Counted from the first letter of the stretch, positions 27,151 through 36,050 are shown. The stretch: 64,000 nucleotides of DNA from Lichenifustis flavocetrariae (GCF_026130545.1 NZ_JAMOIM010000017.1:1-64000), one strand, 5' to 3'. The notes: generated by a model from the letters alone, not told the origin. Numbers and translations are program-made.

Positions 27151-27552
27151 TCAGGACGCCTGGGAGGGGATCGGGAGCGGTGGAATGCGGGCGACCACGC
27201 CCTTCTTGATGGCGTCCGGCCGCAACCGCCAGGGGATCAGTCCATCGGTTGTCGCGCCGTAGAGCGCGGCGGCTTCGCGCACGACGGCGACGCCCGTGTC
27301 AGCCGGGAGGTCGCCGTAGACATAGGTCCATTTGCCGGGCGCCGAGAAGGCGACCGAGCAGGGACGCTTGCATACGCTCAGGCATTCGACCGGAATGACC
27401 TGCACGGCGGGATCGTCGTTGAACGCTGCCTGCAACGCGCCAAACATCAGGGCGCCGGCCCGCGGCTCTTCGCCAACCTCGGCCCGGCAGGTGATGCAGA
27501 CATGGATCCGCGTGACGTCCGCTCTCGTCTCGCTAAGATATTCGATCGTCAC
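27151..27552 (-). CDS. DUF1636 predicted metal-binding, thioredoxin-like ferredoxin-type protein
   Basis: 133 residues from GTG 27552 (GGAAAG about 9 bp upstream). Cysteines are arranged as HVCITCR near residue 21 and CLSVCKRPC near residue 76, a pattern compatible with a thioredoxin-like 2Fe-2S or metal-binding fold. DUF1636 proteins are recurrent neighbours of cobW/cobN in alphaproteobacteria. It is the first gene after the cobalamin riboswitch and 3 bp before cobW. A role in cobalt handling or electron supply to CobG is inference. The open frame upstream to 27831 runs through the riboswitch and is not credible as coding. Confidence 0.85.
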   Translation of the reverse strand: MTIEYLSETRADVTRIHVCITCRAEVGEEPRAGALMFGALQAAFNDDPAVQVIPVECLSVCKRPCSVAFSAPGKWTYVYGDLPADTGVAVVREAAALYGATTDGLIPWRLRPDAIKKGVVARIPPLPIPSQAS

Positions 27553-27689
27553 CCGCACACTTTCCGCGCAACGAAGCGCCAGGGTGCGAACGGCGGCGCC
27601 CCGAATAGGGTGGAATCGCTGCGATCCTCTGATCGGCAGCAGACTTCCCGCGACCCGAGGCACCCCGCCCGGTACGCACGCTGATCTTC

Positions 27690-27862
27690 GACGGCAGGTC
27701 TCCTGGCTCGCGGATCGATCGCCCCGGCCCCGCCTTCCCACGCCGCGATCGGCACAGTGGCTTTCTGGTTCCAGGACTTTCCGCTTACAGTTGCGGGGGC
27801 AGCTGCGGCATACGGGACAAGCCCACCGCATTCCCTTTGAACCCCTTGCGGGGACCGTCGGA
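27690..27862 (-). promoter_or_regulatory. Cobalamin (adenosylcobalamin) riboswitch
   Basis: On the minus strand the RNA shows the conserved series AAGGGAATGCGGTGGG, CTGCCCCCGCAACTGTAAGCGG, the B12 box GCCACTG and the 3' element AGCCAGGAGACCTGCC (27693-27708). This is the normal order of the cobalamin aptamer. It lies about 140 nt upstream of the DUF1636 start and so should repress the DUF1636-cobW-cobN-cobG-cobH-cobI-cobJ transcript when coenzyme B12 is abundant. The 5' boundary is approximate. The rest of 27553-28063 holds only the leader and the short ubiG upstream region. Confidence 0.95.
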
Positions 27863-28063
27863 GATCACACTGAGCGGCGCGGCGGGGGTTGTCAACCGCC
27901 GGCACTTTGGCCGCAACGAGTCCCGAAGGGTTTACCAAGGCTGGCGCTGGGCTGCACCAACAAGGCGCGGTAGGATCATGTCGACGACGGATCGCGGAGC
28001 GAGATCAATGCCACGGCTGGACACGCCTTCTTTTGCAATGCCCATGTCCGACCGGAGCCCGGC

Positions 28064-28849
28064 ATGAACAGCACCGCCGGGCGCGGCTCTGTCGACGACC
28101 AGGACATCGTGCAGTTCGAGCGTCTCGGCGCCGAATGGTGGGACGAGGCGGGCTCCATGGGAGCGCTGCACAAGCTCAATCCCACCCGCATCCGGTACAT
28201 CCGGGACCGTGTCGCGGCCCATTTCGGCCCAACCGTCGGGGGCGATACGGACCGGGGCACCCTGCCCCTGGCCGGCATGTCGATTCTCGACATCGGCTGC
28301 GGCGGTGGTCTCTTGTCAGAGCCGCTCACCCGGCTGGGGGCCCGGGTGACGGGCGTCGACCCGGCGCCCGGAAATATCGCCATCGCGCGCCGCCACGCCG
28401 AGGCAACGGGCCTGCGCATCGACTATCGCGACGTCACGGTCGAGGACGTGGCTGCCACATCCGAGCGCTTCGACGTAGTGATCGCCTCCGAAGTGGTGGA
28501 GCATGTGCTCGATCAGCCGGCCTTCATGGCAACGGCCTGCAGTCTCGTGAAGCCGCGTGGCCTTCTGCTGGTCTCGACGCTGAACCGCACCGCCAAATGC
28601 TTTCTGCTGGCCATCGTCGGTGCCGAATATGTGCTCGGCTGGCTGCCGCGCGGCACGCACAAGTGGGACCGCTTCGTGCGCCCGAGCGAACTGGCGCGCT
28701 GGACTGGCGCGGTGGGGTTTCGGCCGCTCGACCAGAGCGGGATGATCTTCGATCCGCTGAAAAACGACTGGCGGCTCGGCCGCGACACGGATGTGAACTA
28801 CTGGTTCGCGGCCGCACGAAAGGAGCCCGTCAGCGGCCGATCCGGTTGA
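28064..28849 (+). CDS. ubiG: Bifunctional ubiquinone O-methyltransferase UbiG
   Basis: 261 residues. Catalyses both O-methylations of ubiquinone synthesis using SAM. The N-terminal FERLGAEWWDEAGSMGALHKLNPTR (seen in pieces around residues 19-43) is typical of UbiG; SAM motif I is ILDIGCGGGLLSEPL and the post-motif is VTGVDPAPGNIAIAR. FDVVIASEVVEHV completes the fold. Start ATG 28064 has cggagcc upstream. It faces benE, and the two genes overlap by 20 bp at their 3' ends. Confidence 0.95.
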   Translation: MNSTAGRGSVDDQDIVQFERLGAEWWDEAGSMGALHKLNPTRIRYIRDRVAAHFGPTVGGDTDRGTLPLAGMSILDIGCGGGLLSEPLTRLGARVTGVDPAPGNIAIARRHAEATGLRIDYRDVTVEDVAATSERFDVVIASEVVEHVLDQPAFMATACSLVKPRGLLLVSTLNRTAKCFLLAIVGAEYVLGWLPRGTHKWDRFVRPSELARWTGAVGFRPLDQSGMIFDPLKNDWRLGRDTDVNYWFAAARKEPVSGRSG

Positions 28850-30017
28850 GGCCGAGCAACAGGCCTCCCGCCACAAGTCCCCAGAACGGCGCGCCGATGC
28901 CGAAGAAGGCGACGCCCGAAGCGGTGACCAGAAACGTCACCGCGACCGCGATCCGTTCCTCAGGGTTCGTCAGCGCCGTGCTGAGAGCCGACGCGAAACT
29001 GCCGAGAAGCGCGAGCCCGGCCACCGCGGCGATGAGCTCCTTGGGCGACACCTCGATGAAGGCCGTGGTGACGCCGGCAAACAGACCCAGGGCCAGATAG
29101 GCGATTCCGGCCACGATCGTCGCAATGTAGCGCCGCGCCGGATCGGGATGCGCGTCGGGACCGGCGCAGAGCGCCGCCGTGATGGCGGCGAGGTTGATGG
29201 GCGGGCCGCCGAGCGCCGCCGTGACGGCTCCACCGAGCCCCGTGCCGACAAACAGGGGCGCGATCTTCGGCTCGTAACCGTTGGCCCGGAGCACCGCGAG
29301 GCCGGGCACATTCTGCGACGCCATCGTCACGATGAAGAGCGGAATGCTCAACGTACCGATCGTCACCGGCGACCACGCGGGCATGACGAAGACAGGATGT
29401 GGCCAGACGTCGCCGAGGGCGCCCGGCGGCACTTTGGTGACGAAAAGCACGATCGCCACCGTGGTGAGAAGCGCGATCGGGATCGCATAGAGGCGCGCGA
29501 AGCGAAGCGCGAGCGCCCAGGCCAGCACGACCGGCAGGGTCAAGGCCGGTCGCAGCGCGACGGCATGGATGGGCGCGAGACAGATCTCATAGAGGATCCC
29601 GGCCAGCATGGCGCTGGCGAGGCCGACCGGAATGGCCGAGACGAGGCGCCCGAACGGTCGCCACAGGCCCGCCACGACGATCAGTCCCACGGCCACCAGA
29701 AAGGCGCCGATGGCGGCCGGGAAGCCGCCCGACACCGCGCCCGTCGCGATCAGCAGGGCCGCCCCCGGTGTCGACCAGACGATGCTGATGGGCTGCCTCC
29801 ACCACAATCCGAAGACGATCGCCAGAACACCCTGCATGACGCAAATGATGAACAGACCCGACGCACTCTGCTCCGGGCTCGCGCCGACGGCCCGCAATCC
29901 CTGGAGGATGATGGCGAAGGTGCTGGCGAAGCCGACGAGGGCCGCGAGAAGGCCGGTCGAGACAGGCTGCAGAAGACCGCCCGAGGCACGGTCGAGAGTG
30001 GATGGGGAAGACGTCAC
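28830..30017 (-). CDS. benE: BenE-family benzoate/H+ symporter-like membrane protein
   Basis: 395 residues with about eleven or twelve hydrophobic helices. The family signatures include GFASTFAIILQGLRAVGASPEQSASG (seen near residues 28-53), SIVWSTPGAALLIATG and VPGLAVLRANGYEP. BenE proteins import benzoate or related aromatic acids by proton symport. No benzoate catabolic genes are adjacent, so the substrate is uncertain. The start codon is GTG at 30017. Confidence 0.87.
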   Translation of the reverse strand: MTSSPSTLDRASGGLLQPVSTGLLAALVGFASTFAIILQGLRAVGASPEQSASGLFIICVMQGVLAIVFGLWWRQPISIVWSTPGAALLIATGAVSGGFPAAIGAFLVAVGLIVVAGLWRPFGRLVSAIPVGLASAMLAGILYEICLAPIHAVALRPALTLPVVLAWALALRFARLYAIPIALLTTVAIVLFVTKVPPGALGDVWPHPVFVMPAWSPVTIGTLSIPLFIVTMASQNVPGLAVLRANGYEPKIAPLFVGTGLGGAVTAALGGPPINLAAITAALCAGPDAHPDPARRYIATIVAGIAYLALGLFAGVTTAFIEVSPKELIAAVAGLALLGSFASALSTALTNPEERIAVAVTFLVTASGVAFFGIGAPFWGLVAGGLLLGLNRIGR

Positions 30018-30077
30018 GACGGTATCTGCACCAGGACAAGTGAAATGGCAGGCGGGATGGGGGAGATCAGCGAAGTC

Positions 30078-31106
30078 TCAGAGCGGCCGGTCGCGACGTC
30101 GCAAGAGGCGGCAGCCAAGGGAGCCGGTGCCGAGATCGAGCTTTTCGACGGTGATGTCCACCATCGTGGCACGAGGATGCATGAGGATGGCGCTGGCGAC
30201 ATCTTCCGCGACGGTCTCGACCAGATCCACATGCTCGATCGTGGCGCGGCTGATCGAATCCGTGATCAGATCGTAGGTCACGACGTGGCGAAGATCGGCC
30301 GCGCGAGCGGCGACGCGCACGACTTCCACTTCGACGGTGAAGCGAACCCGCTGGGGCTCGCGTTCGTACGCATAGGCCCCGATCTGGATCTCGACGAGCC
30401 AGTCACGCACGAAGATGCGGTCGTGGACGGTTGCATCGCTGTCGGCTGCCCGGTGCGATGACGGCTTGGTCGGAGCGAGCGTCGACATCAGATCCCGCGC
30501 GTAGCGAAGGCGCTCGGGATCGAGCGGACCGGTGCCGCGGCCCTCTTGCCGAACCATGCCGTCGAACAAAATGAAATCGGGGGTCATGGCCAGCAGGCGC
30601 GGGATATCGGGCGCCTCGATCCGACCCGCGAAGCCAACGATGAGCTTCCGCGCACGCGCCCAGTGCACCTGCTGTTGCAATTGACCGACAGTTTGCACCT
30701 GCAACAGACGACGCGAGTCGTCTTCAACGCAAAGCAAAACGCCGTCGAACCCTTCCCTAGCTGCCGACTCGAAAGCAGTTTCGGGCGCGCCGTCTTCGAA
30801 CGGCAATCGGGCAAACCGGCGTGCACCGCCGAACTCCGCCGCCGAGTCGGAGGCCTGTTCAAGCGGGAGGTAGACTTCGTCGGCACCACACAGCTGACGG
30901 AGAAGCGCCCAGGACGCGGCGTGAGATCCCGGCATCCACAGCGCAACGGGACAGCGACCCGTCGCGATCCGGCCGATCTCCTCGCATGCGCCGCTGGTCA
31001 AGGCCGCGCCATCGCCCATCGCTCTTACGACGAGCCGATCGGCACCGCCCTCGATGGCCACATCGGCCTCTTCAGCGGATCCGACCGCGATCAGCATCCT
31101 GGTCAC
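30078..31106 (-). CDS. Fusion of an MfnB-like (DUF556) domain with a FolB-type dihydroneopterin aldolase domain
   Basis: 342 residues, start GTG 31106 (GAGGGAC upstream). Residues about 1-215 resemble the TIM-barrel (5-formylfuran-3-yl)methyl phosphate synthase: IAVGSAEEADVAIEGGADRL at the start and GFAGRIEAPDIPRLLAMTPD near the end. The usual catalytic lysines appear missing: the DVKNP-like turn reads VVRAMGDG and the TxxKDG-like segment reads CVEDDSRR. Residues about 225-342 are FolB-like (IGAYAYERE), with the catalytic-type Tyr278 (VVTYDLITD) and Lys322 (VEKLDL) kept. The C-terminal half probably acts on a dihydroneopterin; the N-terminal half may be divergent or structural. Such cofactor genes occur in bacteria with the tetrahydromethanopterin C1 pathway, but no other gene of that pathway is nearby. 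Confidence 0.75.
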   Translation of the reverse strand: MTRMLIAVGSAEEADVAIEGGADRLVVRAMGDGAALTSGACEEIGRIATGRCPVALWMPGSHAASWALLRQLCGADEVYLPLEQASDSAAEFGGARRFARLPFEDGAPETAFESAAREGFDGVLLCVEDDSRRLLQVQTVGQLQQQVHWARARKLIVGFAGRIEAPDIPRLLAMTPDFILFDGMVRQEGRGTGPLDPERLRYARDLMSTLAPTKPSSHRAADSDATVHDRIFVRDWLVEIQIGAYAYEREPQRVRFTVEVEVVRVAARAADLRHVVTYDLITDSISRATIEHVDLVETVAEDVASAILMHPRATMVDITVEKLDLGTGSLGCRLLRRRDRPL

Positions 31107-31143
31107 TGAATTGTCCCTCGCGGCCGCCGTTCAAGCATATTTT

Positions 31144-31707
31144 TCAGGCCGCCGATGTCCCCTCGATCAAGGCGGAGGGGGTCGGCCAAGCGTAACGGAG
31201 CACCGCCACCTCGCTGCCGTCCGGTTCCGTCTTTCGGCCCTGTTCCACGACGACGCCACCGATCCTGTCGTAGAAGCGCCGGGCGGCCGCGTTGGCTTCG
31301 AGCACATAGAGGGTGGCGGGGCGTCGTGGCAAGGCATGCAGCATGACGTCGCCGGCCTCCTTCAGCAGACGCCGGCCGAGCCCCCGACGTTGCCATTCCA
31401 CGTCGACATGCAGGTTGTCGATCAGAGACGCGTGCAAGGTCTCGTGGTCGAGAAACAAGCAGACGAAGCCGGCGAGGACATCCGCCGCCACGGCCAGCAG
31501 CACAACCTGATCGGCGCGCGGATGATCGAGCCGCTGCGTCCAGACGGCCTTCCGCTCGGCCTCGATCGGACCGTCCAGATAGGCGTCGCTGAGCGATCCC
31601 CGGTAGTGACGGCGCCAGCTTTCGGCGTGCAGCGCCGCCACGGCCGCCGCATCCTCGGGGTGGGCCGTGCGGATCGTGACTGAAGGAGGAGCTTGATCGG
31701 ACGTCAT
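31144..31707 (-). CDS. GNAT-family N-acetyltransferase
   Basis: 187 residues. The acetyl-CoA-binding motif A is in VDVEWQRRGLGRRLLKEAG (about residues 103-121), preceded by the beta-strand IDNLHV; the N-terminus (VTIRTAHPEDAAAVAALHAESW) is typical of this fold. It transfers an acetyl group from acetyl-CoA to an unknown amine. It ends 37 bp before the MfnB-like/FolB gene and starts just after the glycosyltransferase, all on the minus strand, so they may be one transcript. Confidence 0.87.
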   Translation of the reverse strand: MTSDQAPPSVTIRTAHPEDAAAVAALHAESWRRHYRGSLSDAYLDGPIEAERKAVWTQRLDHPRADQVVLLAVAADVLAGFVCLFLDHETLHASLIDNLHVDVEWQRRGLGRRLLKEAGDVMLHALPRRPATLYVLEANAAARRFYDRIGGVVVEQGRKTEPDGSEVAVLRYAWPTPSALIEGTSAA

Positions 31708-31710
31708 GGC

Positions 31711-32943
31711 TTAGAAAGACACCGGAGCCGCGTGGGTTTCAAGCAGAGCCGCATAAGTATCCAGCATGTCATGGGCCATGCGATCGACCGAGAAATGTGC
31801 CTCCACATGACTGCGGCCCCTGGCCGCCATGGCACCCCGCGCACTGGCGCCGAGTTTGAGAGCCGCCGAAATGGCGTCCGCCAGCGCATCGGCATCACCG
31901 GCGGGAACGCGCCAGCCGGTGCGATGCTCCGGGGGCGCATCGGGCGGCGCGACGACCGTCTCGCCGACCGCACCGAGATCGGACACGATCACGGGCACGC
32001 CGATCGACTGCGCTTCGACGGCGACCCGGCCGAAGGTTTCGGGTTCGGTCGACGGCACTGTCACCACACTTGCTGCCATCAGGGCGGCCGGCATATCGTC
32101 GCAATGGCCGACGCGGCGCACCGTATGTTCGAGGCCCGCCTTGCGGATCAGCGCGTCGAGTTCCTTGACATAGCCGGTCTTGCCTTGCTCATCGCCCGCC
32201 AGCACGAAGACCGTGCCGACGAGGCCGGCGCGGACAAGCTTCGACGCCGCCTCGATCAGCACGCGATGACCCTTCCAGGCCGTCAGACGTGCCGCCAGGA
32301 GAACGATGCGTTCCTCGGGGGCGATCCCCCAGCTGGCCCTCAGACGCTCGACCCGCGCGGGATCCACGGCTTCGACCGTAAAACGGCGAAGGTCGGCCCC
32401 GTTGACCACGACCCGCAGACGATCGCGGGCCCAGGGGAAATTCTTGACGATGAGGTCGCGGGTGTAATGCGAATTGGCGACCACGATATCGCCGCGCGCC
32501 ATCACGGAATTGTAGCGCAGCTTCAGGGGGCTTCGACCGCTGTAGGCACCGTGATAGGTGGTGATGAAAGGTGTCTTGGTCAGCCGGCAGGCGGCCAGTG
32601 CCACCCAGGCTGGGGCGCGAGAGCGGGCATGCACGATGGCGGGTCGCTCGATGTGGATCAGGTGCGCGAGCTTCCGCACATTGAGCGCCATCGCCACCGG
32701 GTTCTTGGAGCGGGCCGGAAACGGCACCCACACGCCACCCCGAGCCTGCAACTCGGCAACCAGCCGCCCTCCTTCGCAGGCCACCAGGGCCCGCGCGCCG
32801 GCTGCCGCCAGGGCGCCGGCCGTGTCGACCGTGGTGCGTTCCGCGCCCCCCGCGTCGAGGGACGGAATGATCTGCAACACGGTCCGGCCGGCGAGCGGAG
32901 ACAGCACGTCGTGGGCAAAGGGCGAAGCGTAGCTGTGCTGCAT
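31711..32943 (-). CDS. Glycosyltransferase family 4 protein
   Basis: 410 residues, GT-B fold. The N-terminal domain starts VLQIIPSLDAGGAERTTVD, typical of GT4 lipopolysaccharide or exopolysaccharide transferases, and the C-terminal donor domain has LLAARLTAWKGH and the ExxxxxxxE motif in EPETFGRVAVEAQ. Start ATG 32943 has GGGGAG directly upstream; the open frame extends 25 codons further without support. Likely adds a sugar to a cell-surface glycan or lipid; donor and acceptor are unknown. It is divergent from the hydrolase gene across 74 bp. Confidence 0.9.
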   Translation of the reverse strand: MQHSYASPFAHDVLSPLAGRTVLQIIPSLDAGGAERTTVDTAGALAAAGARALVACEGGRLVAELQARGGVWVPFPARSKNPVAMALNVRKLAHLIHIERPAIVHARSRAPAWVALAACRLTKTPFITTYHGAYSGRSPLKLRYNSVMARGDIVVANSHYTRDLIVKNFPWARDRLRVVVNGADLRRFTVEAVDPARVERLRASWGIAPEERIVLLAARLTAWKGHRVLIEAASKLVRAGLVGTVFVLAGDEQGKTGYVKELDALIRKAGLEHTVRRVGHCDDMPAALMAASVVTVPSTEPETFGRVAVEAQSIGVPVIVSDLGAVGETVVAPPDAPPEHRTGWRVPAGDADALADAISAALKLGASARGAMAARGRSHVEAHFSVDRMAHDMLDTYAALLETHAAPVSF

Positions 32944-33017
32944 CAACTCCCCAGGTGTCGCCCGGCCTGGCCCGGCAGACCATATAATCGTGATGATTGA
33001 AGGAAACTCCTTTAACA

Positions 33018-33815
33018 ATGCGTGACGATGATCTCCACTTCCTTGACGTCAACCCGGGAACGGGGCGTGACGTACGTCGAATCGCCTACCGGCGCATAGA
33101 GGCGGAGGCCTCCGGGACCCAGCGGCCGGGCGTCGTCTGGCTCGGCGGCTTCAAATCCGACATGGACTCGACCAAGGCGGTCGCGCTCGACGCTTGGGCA
33201 CGCGGGGCCGGACGGGCCTTCCTTCGCTTCGACTATTTCGGGCACGGGCGGTCGAGCGGCGACTTTGGCGACGGAACGATCGGGCTCTGGCTCGACGACG
33301 CACTTACGGTGGCGCGCCAACTGACGGCAGGTCCGCAGATTCTGGTCGGGTCGTCCATGGGCGGCTGGATCGCGCTGCTTCTCGCTCGCGCCCTGGCCAG
33401 GACGCAGGAGACTGAGCGGCTCGCCGGCATGGTGCTGATCGCACCCGCTGTCGACTTCACCGAGGCTCTCATGTGGGCGCAGTTCACGCCGGAGATCCGC
33501 ACCGCCATCGAGACGGAAGGCCGATGGATGCGCCCGACCGACTATGCGGCGGAGCCCTATCCGGTGACCCGCGCATTGATCGAGGACGGACGGCAGCATC
33601 TGCTGCTCGATTCGGAGATCCGCGCCTATTGCCCGGTGCATATCCTCCAGGGCATGCGGGATCCCGACGTGCCGTGGCAGCATGCCATGCTGCTCGTCGA
33701 GCACCTCGCCGCCGATCCGGTCAGCGTCACGTTGATCAAAGACGGTGACCATCGGCAATCGCGTCCCGAGGATTTGGAGCGCCTGGTGCAGGCCGTGGCC
33801 GCGATGGCAATGTAA
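33018..33815 (+). CDS. Alpha/beta hydrolase
   Basis: 265 residues. The nucleophile elbow is GSSMGG (about residues 114-119), the acid is probably Asp in MRDPDVPW and the base His in KDGDHR. The opening WLGGFKSDMDSTKA and FDYFGHGRSSG resemble the ABHD10/carboxylesterase-like group. The likely activity is ester or thioester hydrolysis with unknown substrate. ATG 33018 is chosen; a TTG at 32997 in the same frame is possible. Divergent from the GT4 gene. Confidence 0.88.
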   Translation: MRDDDLHFLDVNPGTGRDVRRIAYRRIEAEASGTQRPGVVWLGGFKSDMDSTKAVALDAWARGAGRAFLRFDYFGHGRSSGDFGDGTIGLWLDDALTVARQLTAGPQILVGSSMGGWIALLLARALARTQETERLAGMVLIAPAVDFTEALMWAQFTPEIRTAIETEGRWMRPTDYAAEPYPVTRALIEDGRQHLLLDSEIRAYCPVHILQGMRDPDVPWQHAMLLVEHLAADPVSVTLIKDGDHRQSRPEDLERLVQAVAAMAM

Positions 33816-33855
33816 CGTCAAGGCGGCCCTGCCGATCCTCGTTAGTTTCGGAAGA

Positions 33856-35103
33856 TCACGGCGTGGCTGCAAGTGTCGTTTCCTGCCGCCAGCGCAGGCG
33901 GTGTACTGCGGGCGCCGACAGGACCAGCGCGGATGTCGCCATGAGCCAGACGGCCGAAAACCACAACGTGCCGCTCGTGCCCAGGAGTGCGGAGATCGGC
34001 CCGGTGAGGATAGAACCGATCGGCAGGAGGGCGAAGGAGCCGAGCCATTCATAGGAACTGACGCGAGACAAAGCCGCCGGCGGGATCTCCCGCTGCATCG
34101 TCGTATCGAACAGGACGGTGAAGATCGCGAATCCGGCACCCGAGCAGGCCGCAGCGGCAGCGATCGCCCAGAGCGGTCCCGGCCACGCCAGAAGAACGAT
34201 CATGGGCACACCCATGAAGGTTGCGACCGTCGCCCAGGCGAGTGGACGTCCTGGGCGCCTTCGCAGGACGCTCACGCCACCGATGACGGCCCCGAGACCC
34301 TGCCCGGAGAGGATCAAGCCCCAGGCCGCGGCCCCGCCCAGAGACCGCTCGGCGATCACGGCGCCCAGCACCATCAGAGGTGCCAGAACCAGCATGTGGT
34401 AGAAGCCGAATTGCGTGACGATAATCCACAGCCAGCGATGCGACCGGAACTCTGTCCATCCCAGCTTCAACTGCAGCAGGAAAGGCTCGGTCGCCGCGGG
34501 CGGAACGGCAGGCAGGTCGACGGCGGCCAGACAGGCTGCCCCAACCGCATAGGTGAAGGCGTCGATCAGGATCGCCCAGGGTGCGCCGCCGGCAGCAACG
34601 ACCAGGCCGGCCAAAGCCGGACCTGCGATCTGTCCCAGGGATCTGGCGGTCCCCAACCAGGCATTCGCGTCTTGCAGCCTGGCCGCGCCGGTGATTTCGG
34701 GAACGAGGCCGGTCAGGGCCGGCCCGAAGAACGCCTGCCCGGCCCCCAGCAGCACGGCGAGCCCCATCAAGAGCCAGAGCGACGCGTGGCCGCTGAACAG
34801 CAAGGCCGCGAGAAGAGCCTGCGCGACACAGCGACCGAGATCGGCCGTGACCATCACGGTTTTTCGTGACAAACGATCGCCCACGACGCCTCCTGCCAGC
34901 AGGAGCAGAACGAGCGCGGCGGTCTCGGACCCAAGAACCAGTCCGACACGGCCGGCGCTTCCGCCACATTCGAGAATCGCGAACGTAAGGGCGACAGGAA
35001 CCATGGCGCTGCCGGTCAGCGACACCAGATAACCGAAAAAGAACAGCCTGAAATTGCGCTCTCCGAAAATCCCTTTCGGCACATCGGGAAACAGCATTTG
35101 CAT
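33856..35103 (-). CDS. MFS transporter (EntS-like, DHA3 type)
   Basis: 415 residues with about twelve hydrophobic helices. The N-terminal FGERNFRLFFFGYLVSLTGSAM and the helix 2-3 loop GVVGDRLSRKTVMV match the EntS/DHA3 group of exporters for siderophores or macrolides. The start is ATG 35103; an in-frame ATG at 35175 adds a charged segment that does not fit the family. It stands alone between the hydrolase and rimP. Substrate unknown. Confidence 0.87.
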   Translation of the reverse strand: MQMLFPDVPKGIFGERNFRLFFFGYLVSLTGSAMVPVALTFAILECGGSAGRVGLVLGSETAALVLLLLAGGVVGDRLSRKTVMVTADLGRCVAQALLAALLFSGHASLWLLMGLAVLLGAGQAFFGPALTGLVPEITGAARLQDANAWLGTARSLGQIAGPALAGLVVAAGGAPWAILIDAFTYAVGAACLAAVDLPAVPPAATEPFLLQLKLGWTEFRSHRWLWIIVTQFGFYHMLVLAPLMVLGAVIAERSLGGAAAWGLILSGQGLGAVIGGVSVLRRRPGRPLAWATVATFMGVPMIVLLAWPGPLWAIAAAAACSGAGFAIFTVLFDTTMQREIPPAALSRVSSYEWLGSFALLPIGSILTGPISALLGTSGTLWFSAVWLMATSALVLSAPAVHRLRWRQETTLAATP

Positions 35104-35321
35104 CGATCGTCTTCGCTGGTCGCCACGAGTGTGGTCGTCCGAGCCGGGTCTCCCAAACGTCGCACGAGAGCGCAAGACGATCCTTGCGGAAGGCTGAGGA
35201 CAGGTCTATATGAGTTTGTAATAACCTAATCGTCCGGTAGATTTTAGAAGAGTGGGCCCTGCCGGACCCGCTCTTTTGGCGTTTTGGCCTCCTCTTCTCC
35301 GGATCAAACATTCAGGCCTCT

Positions 35322-36050
35322 ATGAGTTCGAAGCCCCACGACATCGGCCCAAGTTCGGCAACCGTTGCGGCCGACATCGACGAACCTCGCTTCACGACCG
35401 AGTCGGGGATTGGTGCGCGCGTGGCACGCATCGTGGAACCGGTGTTGAAAGATCTCGGCCTGCGCCTTGTGCGGGTGAAGCTCGCCGGTTCGCCGCAGGC
35501 GCTGCAGATCATGGCGGAACGTCCGGACGGGACGATGCGGATCGAGGATTGCGAAGCGGCCAGCAAGGCCCTTTCGCCAGTGCTCGACCTTGACGATCCG
35601 ATTCCCGGCGAATACCGGCTGGAAGTGTCGTCTCCCGGCATCGACCGGCCGCTTGTACGGCGTTCCGATCTCCTGCGGTCGCTCGGTCACGAAGCCCGGA
35701 TCGAACTCGATTACCCTGTCGACGGCCGCAAGCGGTTCAAAGGCTTGCTGATCGAGGCCGGTGCGGAGCGATTGCGCATCAAGCGTCTCGATGCACGTGC
35801 CGATGAGGCCGACATGGTCGAGATCGCCTATACGGATCTTTCCGACGCTCGGCTCGTGCTGACCGACGCCTTGATCCGGGATGCGCTCAAGGCCGATCGC
35901 TCGCTCGATGTCGATCCCAGCGAAGGCGGCGATGCCGAGGAAGCGCCATCCGCCGAGCCGGAGGTTCGGCGCGGGCCAGGCCGCTTCGGCAAGGGCAACA
36001 AAGCCAAGCCCGTGACCCCTGCAGGAATTCAGGTGCGCAAGCGCCGCTGA
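35322..36050 (+). CDS. rimP: Ribosome maturation factor RimP
   Basis: 242 residues. Needed for 30S subunit maturation. The conserved [21 protein letters not shown], the central [14 protein letters not shown] and the [15 protein letters not shown] motif (about residues 105-119) are present. An extra C-terminal tail of about 45 residues, acidic then basic ([15 protein letters not shown] to VRKRR), is common in Rhizobiales. It heads the rimP-nusA-ylxR-infB-rbfA-truB block; 35104-35321 should hold its promoter but I see no clear consensus. Confidence 0.95.
   Translation: MSSKPHDIGPSSATVAADIDEPRFTTESGIGARVARIVEPVLKDLGLRLVRVKLAGSPQALQIMAERPDGTMRIEDCEAASKALSPVLDLDDPIPGEYRLEVSSPGIDRPLVRRSDLLRSLGHEARIELDYPVDGRKRFKGLLIEAGAERLRIKRLDARADEADMVEIAYTDLSDARLVLTDALIRDALKADRSLDVDPSEGGDAEEAPSAEPEVRRGPGRFGKGNKAKPVTPAGIQVRKRR

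Noticed and set aside
23694-27684. Long plus-strand frames over cobN and cobW
   Set aside because: No motifs and low-complexity Arg/His/Gly-rich products; complementary to well supported genes.
27549-27938. Open frames crossing the riboswitch
   Set aside because: The conserved RNA elements explain this stretch; the frames have no recognisable product.
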